Shown here piece by piece: positions 13,056 to 21,661 of a DNA stretch of 64,000 bases; within the stretch, counting starts at the first letter, position 1, and the number at the start of each line of letters is the position of its first letter. The translations under genes were made by a program, and so were the position numbers. The notes under the pieces are model-generated. The model saw nothing but the letters and a program-made list of their open reading frames with translations, had not been told where the DNA came from and made no database searches. Origin of the DNA: Pachypanchax playfairii (taxonomy: Eukaryota > Chordata > Actinopteri > Cyprinodontiformes > Aplocheilidae); the NCBI GenBank assembly GCA_006937955.1, contig SSNP01000006.1, positions 5,666,259 through 5,730,258 on the forward strand, read 5' to 3'.

Positions 13056-13647
13056 TTAAAGAGGCAATTTCATACACATTTCAGGACTTTGTGGTTATTT
13101 CTTAAGTATTAAGTATTATTATGAAACATTTTATATCAAAAAACGTCAGGAAACATTGATTAACAGACCTTTCAATATGTCTGTGTTAAAATTCGGTTGG
13201 TTCCGGCTCCTTCCGTCAGGCTGCTTCATCAGCAGCTCGTTCATATTAATTTTTTGAATTTGCTGGACTCTGATTGGCTAACAAACTAGCCTATAAGAGC
13301 AAAGAATACTGTTTCCTGCCCCGCTGTGCATGGCAACGTCAGACGTTGTGACTTTCTGTTTGCTACGTTATGCTACAGCTTTTTAGTGAGCCGCATGCTA
13401 GGCGTGGTTTCAACTGTGGGAGCTGCCGAAAACTAACAAACAAAAGAGTTGTGACGAAACAGATACAGGCCGTTCAAACTCGGGAGAACTCAGGTTTTAT
13501 CGCCACCTGCGTAGTTTGAGAGATTAAAACTGAAAGAGAAGTTGTTGACCTGTTTTCACACCCACTATGAAAGTAAGAATACCTGTGGAGCTAAAATATT
13601 CAACAGACACCTCAGAAAAAACATTTTTAATGGAAGGGCCTCTTTAA
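13056..13647 (+). mobile_element. TTAA-type MITE family A, copy 2
   Basis: This 592-bp copy starts TTAAAGAGGCAATTTC and ends GGGCCTCTTTAA. It can be aligned by eye along its length to the copy at 8710-9292, with the same orientation and scattered substitutions. The shared CCGGCTCCTTC...CAGGCTGC block and the CACCCACTATGAAAG block confirm membership. It is non-coding and non-autonomous. Confidence 0.75.
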
Positions 13648-13813
13648 TAATTAACTGTATGTGACTTCTAGGTGCAAGATTATTAGCTGAGACTCCAGTG
13701 ACTCTGTCATTATTGAGTAAGAATTATTTTCTAATAAATATGTTCAAAATAAAGCAGAATTAACATAACAGTAAATGATAAGATTTTTTACATTTTGATT
13801 TCATGCTTTTGCT

Positions 13814-13880
13814 TGGGCTGCACAGTGGCACATTTGGTAGCGGTCTTGCCATGCAGCAAGGACCTGTCTTTGTACACATT
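13814..13880 (-). repeat. Fragment of a common fish interspersed repeat
   Basis: The bases GGGCTGCACAGTGGCACATT are the reverse-oriented end of the repeat seen at 20735-21060 (AACAGCGCTACC...CTGTGCAGCCCA). Only the terminal piece is left here. The family is common in teleosts, but I do not assign a formal name. Confidence 0.5.
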
Positions 13881-13948
13881 CTGACAGTCATTCCATCTTA
13901 AGAGAACCACATTTCTGTTTTACTTTGGCACAATCAGGTGACGCTTCA

Positions 13949-14700
13949 AAATTTTGAACAATAACATACTGTGTAAGTTTAAAGCTGTTATCCTTAATTT
14001 GCATAACAAATTAGCTTAACATATTTTTTTCATGCCCATTGAAAACGTTTTAACACAGCATGGAGAAAAATATGTTGTGAAGATTAAAAATTTAACTTTA
14101 AATTTAAAAACCCTAACCCTGTTTCCAAACCTTGGGGGGCGTGGCTTAGGAATTCTACCCGACGGGAGGGGCTGAGAGTTCTGTGACTTTGTTTACATTT
14201 GTTGACATTCTAAGCTAGGCAATTTGAAATTAGGTATATCACCTTTAAATGAAAGATACATGATCAGATGATATCTGTGGAGTTTAGAACATTTGTACAT
14301 TTTCAAATTGGTCACGTGGTCTCATAGTGGTGTGTTCTGGTGTGAGTCTGGATCAGGAGAGTTCAGCAACTCAGTCAACATCACTCTACAGAGTATGTTT
14401 TTCATTTAGTATCATTTTGTTTACATTCTTCATGTATATAATTCACATATGATTTGGTTTGAGTTTATTTCTTCACAAAACCATCAAACAATTAATAGTT
14501 CCAAAGGTTCACCTTCACTGTCAGAAACTTTACAGAAGCTTCTTGAAGAACCTGTGACAAATTAAAATTTTCATCTGTTTCTTGTATTTTTGGATTGAGC
14601 TCAGACGGTTTCTTTAAGTCTCACTGAGTTTCAACAACTTGCAGATGTTTCTGGTTTTCAGGTGAGACTTTGAAGTTTTCTTTGGTGTCACTTCCTGCAG
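13949..14700 (+). pseudogene. Relic of an FCRL gene: Ig exon fragment plus 3' flank
   Basis: Positions 14318-14392 match the 3' third of the Ig7/Ig10 exons (GGTCTCATAGTGG, CTGGTGTGAGTCTGGATCAG, GTCAACATCACT) and keep a following GTATGT donor. Upstream, 13949-13985 and 14250-14310 match the intron before Ig10 (42780-42880), with about 265 unrelated bases between them. Downstream, 14552-14695 matches 58074-58215, which lies beyond the 3' end of the intact gene. The order shows a decayed neighbouring FCRL copy left by tandem gene duplication. The 5' two thirds of the exon are gone, so it cannot make an Ig domain. Confidence 0.7.
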
Positions 14701-15271
14701 CTGAAGTCATTGTAAAGCTTCAAAGTAGAATGTGTAGAGATGTAAAAGGATTCTGGAGGAATAAAATGTTTGATAGTTCTGATGCTCAGCTTTGTTATTG
14801 AAACTGATCAAGGAGAAAAGTTTCTGTTGGATGAGACTTTATGGATCCACAGTCTCTAAAATCACCATCAGTATCTCTGTTTACTGAGAAACTTTATTCA
14901 CTGATACAGATGCTCCTCCAGAAAATGATGACAATGATTTACTGAAGATTATTTGAGCAGCAGCAGGAGTTTTGTTGACAGTGATGATGAAGAGCATGAG
15001 CGCCACCTGGTGTCTGAGCTTTATAATTAAAGCTTAAGTCTGTGTTTTGGTTTCTCAGAACATGAAACATGAATGTCCTGCAGCATCAGATCTCAGTCAT
15101 GAAAAACCTCACAGTGTGGAACATTAGACAGTACATGTGATGCAGTTTTTACATCTGCCGCTAGATGGAACACAAATCTCCACAAACCTCAAAGAACTGA
15201 ATCAAAAAATAAAAGAAGAGTGAGCCAAAATAAATCTTAATGGTCACTGTGAGTCTTGCTGCTAAATGTGA
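14701..15271. other. Probable 3' flank of the FCRL relic
   Basis: No exon is visible. The sequence continues smoothly from the segment that matches the region downstream of the intact FCRL gene, so it is likely old 3' untranslated or flanking DNA of the lost copy. This is inference from position. Confidence 0.3.
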
Positions 15272-15662
15272 TTAAAGAGCAACTCACCCCCAAAACAGCT
15301 TTTTTCTGTTTATAAACTGTACCAGTGGGTCTTTACTAACACAATCTTTTAGTTTCTGGGCATTTTTTTGACATTTTCATGTAAATTTGTTAACTTCTAC
15401 ACTTTCTGGTCTAAAAATAGTGATGCCCTCTTAAAGAGGCCATTTCATACAAATTTCAGGACTTTGTGGTTATTTCTTAAGTATTAACCAGTAATATGAA
15501 ACTTTTTATACCTAAAAAACGTCAGGAAACACTGATTAACAGACCTTTTAATCTGTCTGCATTCAAATTCGGCTGGTTCCGGCTCCTTCCGTCAGGCTTC
15601 GGCAGCAGCTCGTTCATATTCATTATTCGAATTTGCTGGACTCCAGGATGAGATGCACTTTG
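15272..15662 (+). mobile_element. MITE family B copy interrupted by family A
   Basis: It opens TTAAAGAGCAACTCACCCCC, close to the left end of the family B element at 57087 (TTAAAGTGCAACTCACC). It closes GATGAGATGCACTTTGA at 15646-15662, close to the family B right end. Between 15431 and 15643 sits a truncated family A MITE. Family A therefore inserted into family B, and the 3' half of family A and part of family B were later lost. Confidence 0.6.
15431..15643 (+). mobile_element. TTAA-type MITE family A, copy 3 (3' truncated)
   Basis: TTAAAGAGGCCATTTCATAC opens the copy and the alignment with copy 1 continues through CGTTCATATTCATTATTCGA to the CTGGACTC block, where it stops abruptly. About 370 bases of the right half are missing. 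It lies inside a family B MITE. Confidence 0.7.
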
Positions 15663-16209
15663 ATCTATCTGCTGGAATTTTTCTGTTAGTACATTGTTTC
15701 TAAAAAAGTAAAAACCTTAATCCATTTCAGGAGTATTAACATGTGAAAAAGTTTTTTAAATGTAACATGTTTTATAATTAAACATGTTGCAGTAAGTTGT
15801 TTGTTTCATGTGACATTTAGTTAAATGAATACGTTTATGACGTAGATTCTCTGACAGTTTATTAGGAAAATTAAAAGCTTTTATTTTGGAGTTTTGAGAT
15901 GATTTTATCTCAATATCTGTGAAATTGAATTATTAATATTTTTGTCTTGGTAAAAATTTAAAAGATACATCCAGGGAAAACTTTCAGTTCAGTTGTTGAG
16001 GATTTATTTTGATAATGAACACATCCGTGCACACATACACCATGTCAGTGAGTTCTTGTTATTCACGGAAGGAAATGGAGAATCTTCATGAATGTTTTGG
16101 AAAATGTCTTTTTGACCGTCTTGTCAGATTCTTTAATCTGTAGCATTTAACATGGAGACAGTCCAGCCTTTGTATTTATAACAGCTTCAACGCTGCGAAG
16201 GTTTTAGGT
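15663..16209. other. AT-rich non-coding stretch
   Basis: I see no exon, RNA gene or recognisable repeat here. Confidence 0.3.
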
Positions 16210-16500
16210 TCAGGAGGGTTTATGATCTTCTAAAAGCATATTTATGGGTTCAGACACTGATGATGGAGGAGCAGGTCTGGATCACAGCATCTGCTCTGAT
16301 TCATCCCAAATGTGTTTTATGTGGTTGAGATCAGGAATCTGTGCAGGCTGGTCAAATTCCTTCACAATAAACTCATTCATGACTTTATGGATCTTCCTTT
16401 GTTCACTGGTTTGCAGTTATGTTGAAACACTGACGGGCCACACCGTTTCTACAACACTGGGAGCATGAAGTGATCCAAAATATCCTGGTATGATGAAGCA
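16210..16500 (-). pseudogene. Degraded Tc1-like transposase fragment
   Basis: Read on the minus strand, this stretch aligns at the DNA level with the C-terminal half of the Tc1-like transposase at 35561-36592. Shared blocks include the region for the PIEHLWDEL motif (here ATTCATCCCAAATGTGTTTT on the plus strand) and the later GTGCAGGCTGGTCAAATTCC and TTGGGAGCATG-type segments. Many substitutions and indels break the frame. No terminal repeats remain. Confidence 0.65.
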
Positions 16501-16573
16501 TCGGTTCGGGACAGGCACGTGATCTGCCGATTAGCCACACCCCCCGGACGCCATTTTTTTTAACTCTTCTGTT

Positions 16574-16880
16574 TTGGTGGGGAAAAAAGTAAAGTTGAGG
16601 CATAAAAAGAGGAAACGGGATCTAATTCCTTACAGGGACAAACTGACGAAGGAGGCCGGAGACAGTTATGACCACAAACTTACAGCAATGGAGTCTGTAG
16701 ATCCCTACAGCTTGATAGAAAATGGAGTACAGATGTTTCTCTGCTGCCCCCCATTACTTCTCTGGATGTAACAAACTACCTTGTTTATGGGATCAGCGTT
16801 TATAAATCTCTGGAGGCATATGGGCATTTCACGCTCAAAACTGCAGCAACACAGTCGTCTCTGCCAAGGTAAACATTTTC
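16574..16880 (+). pseudogene. Decayed transposon-associated protein fragment
   Basis: A basic stretch is followed by YRDKL, VDPYSLIE and, after a frame change, TNYLVYGISVYKSLEAY. This order (DPY block, then NYLV, then a KSLEAY block) recalls uncharacterised teleost transposon-borne proteins of the SWIM/YqaJ type. I recognise it only by pattern. The frame is broken, and a THAP-like piece lies just downstream on the other strand, so the region is a composite of transposon debris. Confidence 0.3.
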
Positions 16881-17119
16881 TCTACAAGTCAAGAAGTTGC
16901 TAGAGATAACTTTTTTGTAATGACAGTTTCAAGTAAAGTCAGAAAATTGCAAGGAAAATACATATAAATTTAGCAGCCAAAAAAAAAATCTTAGTTTTCT
17001 CTTATAAACTTTCAACTGTTCTACATCAAAGAATATCTGTTTTTAGTGGACAATATGTGCAATTAATCTCTGAATTTCTGAGTTTCGACTTGCAATTTTA
17101 CGAGTTGTAAACATAAGAG

Positions 17120-17300
17120 AACTTTTTCTGGGAAATTATGTTTTTGAAAGGTATGTTTTTTCCTTCCTACCGCTCGGACCCAGGCCATTCGGCGTCTCTT
17201 TGTAATTTCTCCAACTTTCTCTCCAAAACCTCTCTTCAAATTAATGTTGTTTTTCAGCCTGCCTTTCTTGTAATTGTGTGACTTGGCGTGGCAGCCCTTC
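17120..17300 (-). pseudogene. THAP-domain-like fragment of a transposon protein
   Basis: The minus-strand translation contains KGCHAKSHNYKKG and then EITKRRRMAWVRAVGR. These match the C-x-x...H spacing and the TKRRRMAW-x-x-AV block of THAP zinc-finger domains. The N-terminal zinc cysteine is not clear, no other domain follows, and the surroundings are transposon debris. It is therefore most likely the first exon of a dead THAP transposon. Host THAP genes are less likely. Confidence 0.45.
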
Positions 17301-17403
17301 ACACAACACGAGTGACGAACACGAGGCTGAAGTTAGCTTCCTATTCGGGAAACGGCTAAAGGACAGTTACACTAAATTTGACCATCTTTAAACTGCTCTA
17401 TCT

Positions 17404-17692
17404 CACAAACTATAATAGATAGACACTTCAAACCTGGACTAGATTATTCTGCACTAGCAGCAGAACAATTAAAACCACCTCTGGGATTTGTGAAAGGAGA
17501 CTCTGATTTGTGAAACTCAAATAAACGCCGATTTTATTCTTTTTTTCTGCATCTGGACAACATAAAAACAGCTGCAGATCAAAAACTGCAATAGATAGAC
17601 ACTTCAAACCTGGACTGGATTATTCTGCACTAGTAACAGAGCAATTAAAACCCACATCTGTGATTTGTGAAAGGAGTTTCTGATTTGTGAAA
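17404..17692 (+). repeat. Direct duplication of about 180 bp period
   Basis: The block ATAGATAGACACTTCAAACC, GGATTATTCTGCACTAG, ATTTGTGAAAGGAG occurs at about 17414-17515 and again at about 17590-17690 with few differences. The two copies lie about 178 bases apart. It is non-coding and no function is apparent. Confidence 0.65.
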
Positions 17693-17807
17693 CAACAGCT
17701 GTTTTAGTGTGGTCTAGAGGCAGAGAAAAGAATAAAATCTGCCTCTATTTGAGTTTCCACCATAATACTCCCTCCACCAAACTATACACTTTGCACAAAA
17801 CAGTCAG

Positions 17808-18258
17808 TGACTACGTTTACATGCAGTCAATATTCGGGTTATGATCAAATTATGGTCAGTATTCGGCTTTCTGAAATATTCAGAATAATCTGTTTACATG
17901 CATAAGTAGAGAGAGTTGCCCCTTTATACATGAAATTGTAATAACGCAATTTAAACGCGGATATTGCACTTCAAGGTGCAATATGCGTCATTTCTGATTC
18001 TTCTTCCTGTATGACCAAAACCCCTTGTGAATGGAGCATGCACAGAACACACGTTTTAATGGGGTTATGCAGATACGCATTTACACGACTAAATATTCGG
18101 GTTAGAAAAGGGTTGCCCCAGGGGTAAAATCCGGGTTTTTAAAAACCCGGTTATGAGCCTATTCAGGTTTTTGCCGGTGTTTACATGGCTGTGCGGAACC
18201 AGGTTATTGTGAATATTTGGGTTTTAGAAGGGTTATTGGCTGCATGTAAACATAGTCA
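17808..18258. mobile_element. MITE with TGACTACGTTTACATGCAG ends
   Basis: The left end TGACTACGTTTACATGCAG is mirrored by CTGCATGTAAACATAGTCA on the right, an 18 of 19 inverted repeat. Internal subrepeats with ATTCGGGTTA and AACCCGGTTATG follow the same mirrored layout. The direct repeat AGTCAGTG at 17802-17809 and 18254-18261 partly overlaps the ends, so the exact target duplication is ambiguous. This is a well-known type of small teleost DNA transposon without coding capacity. Confidence 0.7.
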
Positions 18259-19310
18259 GTGTCAAGGTTGAGTGGAGGAATAGACCCAAATGCAGCCAGG
18301 GGTGTATTTCACAAAGCAGGTTGAACAAACTCTAAATCAAAACCTGAACTCAAAGTTGACCAACTCTCAGTTGTCAAACTCAGAGTTTTTGGTTTCAGAA
18401 CAGCTGTTAAGCATGAGTTCAATCAACTCTGAGTCAAAGTGAAACTGAGTTACACTTGTGCATGAGGAGATAAGAATCCCTCATCAGTGGAACACAGATA
18501 ACATGATTCACCATGGCAACCAGTGGACAAAAGGTTAGCGCCCCCTACTGCTTCCCAGTAGAATTGGATCTTTTAATGACTGCATGTGCAAAAAATGAGC
18601 ACATTTAAAAAAAAAAAAAGCAGCAGCAAAATAGAGAGAGATTGTGTGACAGAAAATTGCTGATCTAGTCAATTTGTGAGTATTAATTAGAGGAAAAAAA
18701 TAAATATTTGATGTTAAATGTTCCACTCATTCAACATTTATATTCTATATGTTTTTGAGCACACAGGTGCAACCCAACAGGTGCAAAAAGATTTCAGTTT
18801 CAGGTTTTAGTTAATAGTATTGATCTAATCCAACTTGCAGCTTCTTTCTCTTCAACAGAACATGATGGAAATGATAAGGGTCCATTAATGAGGAAGAGGG
18901 TCCATCAACCTCCACAGCACAGCTTACCTCAGTAGTAATATTATTCAGTATTAACCAACAACTCACTATGACACCAAGTAGACATGGAAATACACAGAAT
19001 TGTCTCCTTGTGGACAGCATGTCCATCATGGGTCATATGAGAGATGTGTGAACTGAGAATACTGTTTTAATAAATTATAGATGATCATCAGGGTGATAAA
19101 ACATCCGCTCTGGGTCTGATCATCAGTGTTAGGAATATTACTTTAAAAAAGTAATTAGTTCTAGTTACTCACTTGTCCCAAAAAGGAATTAAGTTAGAAA
19201 CTGAACTACTCTACAGAAAAGTAACAAGTTAACTAAGAAACTAATGGACTGCATTACTGAAAAAAAATTCTGGCACAATGCAAATAAAACTGATTCTAAT
19301 TAAACATATA

Positions 19311-19383
19311 GCCTGGCAGCGCCGGGGATCGAACCTACATCCTCTGAACAAAAGGTATATTTGTAACCACTAGGCTATAGTGA
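19311..19383 (-). repeat. tRNA-like SINE head
   Basis: Read on the minus strand, TAGCCTAGTGGTTA resembles an RNA polymerase III A box and GGTTCGATCCC a B box, at tRNA-like spacing. The anticodon arm does not fold as a normal tRNA, so I call this the head of a tRNA-derived SINE and not a functional tRNA gene. It lies inside the Harbinger element. Confidence 0.45.
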
Positions 19384-19793
19384 CCAACATAATCCTTTGC
19401 GTACTCAGCCTTCATAGACCCATTTTAATGTGTGTTTATTCACATTACGTCGTTCTAATTCATAGTAACACACTGTATTTTACGTTCACTAACGATAACG
19501 GTGTTGTAATGTTGGAAATTTTAATTTATTAGATTATCCTGTTACTGAAAATCCAACCATGTTGCGCAACATCGTCACTTTAAACAGCTTCATTCCAAAT
19601 GCTGCTGATCATCCTCTGTCTCTCTCGACGGAGATTTCTGTATAATATCTGCGTTTCCAAGTCAACAGGCTCGTCAAGAAACGGACATGATTTCAGACAG
19701 CATTCTTCAACTTAAGAGCAGGAGAAACTCTGTGTTCTGTCAAACAAGGAAGTTAGGTTCACGGAGTGTGTTGCCTGGGTAACCGACTCAGAG

Positions 19794-20580
19794 TAATGCC
19801 GGGCGGACACTGTGCGATTTTAGAAATCTGACTGTCGGGGAAATGCTCCTTCTGCACGACCGGGTTTGTCACTCGTACTCTATTTGACCCTACGACGTGT
19901 ACTCATACTGTGCAACTGCTGTCAGCCACGATTATTGACAACCACGCCTACTTGTCTGCGTCAGTCGGTGTGTGACGGCACGACATGCTAGAGTATGAAC
20001 AATGAAAAACAAAGGTTTCTAGTTCCTATGACAACCACAGCGTGCCTGACAACAAGATGGCGAGCAGGCAGAAAGTTGTTGCAGTTGTGTGCGCTGTCTT
20101 GTGCGCTGAAACTAAAAAAAAAAAAAAAAAGGATTTGGGTACGTGAATGGCTGAGGAGACATGGTCGGTATGGGATGTCCATCCTTCATCAGGAGCTTGA
20201 GGTAACGTTAATGCTAAACTATATATTGTTTTACAGTAGCTATGATAGTTTCACATTAGCATTAGCCAGCCAATGTTGCTCCACTGGTGTCTTCTGCGCA
20301 GGTGCGAACGTAGAATCGTGTCGTAACACCGCTCACACTGTACGAGCTATGGTGAAAATTTCTGACATGACAGAAATTTGATCGGGAGGTCGCAGCATTA
20401 TCGTTAGAATGTAGCAACAATTAATCCTTCCTCGTGAGTGTTCTCACACTGTACGGCTTACGACCTCCCGACCGGACATCCCGACGCTACAATGTTTCCA
20501 CGATGACACAGCGTGGTCTGCGACAGCAAAAGCTGAATGGTGAAATCCCCTCGAAATCGCACAGTGTCCACCCGGCATTA
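19794..20580 (+). mobile_element. Second Harbinger/ISL2EU-like element nested in copy 1
   Basis: The ends TAATGCCGGGCGGACACTGT and, inverted, TAATGCCGGGTGGACACTGT pair with one mismatch, and the match continues through GCGATTT. A plus-strand exon inside encodes a basic N-terminus and then WVREWLRRHGRYGMSILHQE followed by a GTAACG donor. This resembles the first exon of ALP1-like Harbinger transposases. The rest of the transposase is absent. Confidence 0.65.
20057..20197 (+). pseudogene. N-terminal exon of an ALP1-like Harbinger transposase
   Basis: ATG at 20057 starts MASRQKVVAVV, but an intervening run of 17 adenines puts the later WVREWLRRHGRYG block in another frame. A length change in this homopolymer has thus broken the exon. 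The WVR-x-WL block is typical of the region just before the DDE nuclease in teleost ALP1-like transposases. A splice donor follows HQELE. Confidence 0.45.
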
Positions 20581-20734
20581 CACTGAACTCGCATTGTGAA
20601 ACCGATAAACCAGTGTATCCTCATCTCAGGGTTAACTAACTCAAAGTTTTCCACTAAACCTGCTTTGTGAAATACACCCCAGGACTCTAGGAAGTCAGTC
20701 TGTCTGTCTGTCCATCCGTCTGTCCGTCATCCAT

Positions 20735-21060
20735 ACACACTTATTCCTGTTTAGGGTCACGGGGAGCTGGTGTCCGTCTCCAGCTTTCACTGCGTGAGAA
20801 GGGTCACATCTGGACAGGTCACCAGTCCATCAAAAGCCACATATAGACAAACAAAAAATCATATACTCACATGGACAATTTAGATTCACCAATTAATCTC
20901 ATGCATATTTTTGTCTGTGGGAGGAAACTGGAGTCCACGGAGAAAACACAGAACATGCACAAGGAAAACATGCAAACTCCATGTAGAAAGGTCCTGCCCA
21001 GTTTTGAACCCAGCTGCATGGCAACAGCGCTACCCTCTGCACCACTGTGCAGCCCACTCA
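20735..21060 (+). repeat. Common teleost interspersed repeat
   Basis: The order GTTTAGGGTCACGGGGAGCT, CATGGACAATTTAGATTCAC, CTGTGGGAGGAAACTGGAGT, CATGCAAACTCCATGTAGAA and CACCACTGTGCAGCCCA is that of a very common teleost repeat. Fragments recur at 13814-13880 (inverted), probably 37977-38100, and 60866-61045. It is non-coding. I do not assign a formal family name. Confidence 0.65.
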
Positions 21061-21600
21061 AGGAAAAATTCAGTACAAATAAATCACCTTAATAAAAATA
21101 AGTAAAGGTCGGACATGGCAGCAAAACAGAAAACTGACAAAAAAGAAGAACAACACAGAAGCACAAGGAGACAGCACCAGGTTAACATGAAGATGAGAAT
21201 GAGAGGAGTACTTGTGCTGAGGGGTGATTACTGAGTGAGGACAGCTGGGGAGAAGGAGCAGCAGACTCATCAGGAGGATAGTGAACACGTGAGAACATAA
21301 AGCAGAAAGAGTTACTGAGGAACAAGGTGGAGGAAACCAAAACCCGACTAGAAGTAAAGAACACAAGATGAAACAAGTTAAACAGAAACATGAAAAAACC
21401 TCCAAAATAAAATCACAGGAAGTCCTGGCAAAAAAACATAAAGACAGATAAAATCAAACCTCAAACCCAAAACAGACTCACTTCTCATAAAGATGAAAAA
21501 AAGGGGTTTTTTTCTCCACAGTTCGGTTTTTCTTCAGATGCTGCAGCTACAACTTGTTTTCTGATTAACAGGAAGAACTATTGATAGATAGCAGAGGAAC
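21061..21600. other. Purine-rich repeat-like sequence before the FCRL start
   Basis: The plus strand from about 21100 to 21480 is strongly purine-rich (AGACAGCACCAGG, GAGGACAGCTGGGGAG), the look of reverse-oriented fish LTR fragments such as that at 33272. No coding motif is present. The last 70 bases before 21625 are probably FCRL 5' UTR or proximal promoter, but no TATA box was convincing. Confidence 0.35.
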
Positions 21601-21624
21601 AAATAATCCGACCTGGAAATCAAG

Positions 21625-21661
21625 ATGATCAACTCTTCACTTTGTCTGATGCTCTTATTGT
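21625..21661 (+). CDS. FCRL exon 1: signal peptide, first part
   Basis: ATG at 21625 opens MINSSLCLMLLLL, a hydrophobic leader. The exon ends after one base of the next codon at GTAAGT, giving phase 1. FcR-family genes characteristically split the signal peptide over two exons, which matches the small exon at 24540. Confidence 0.75.

Larger units (their letters stand above)
18299..20680 (-). mobile_element. PIF/Harbinger-like element, copy 1 with nested insertions
   Basis: GGGGTGTATTTCACAAAGCA at 18299 and its reverse complement ending at 20680 form a perfect inverted repeat of at least 20 bp. The interior at about 19535-19795, read on the minus strand, encodes CPFLDEPVDLETQIL and LRRER, the N-terminal region of Harbinger transposases. 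A second element (19794-20580) and a MITE/tRNA-like piece (about 19130-19383) are nested inside. A 0.5-kb relative in the opposite orientation lies at 30230-30742. No complete transposase is present. Confidence 0.75.

Noticed and set aside
19311..19383. A functional tRNA gene
   Set aside because: A- and B-box-like motifs are present, but acceptor and anticodon stems do not pair properly and the sequence sits inside nested transposons.
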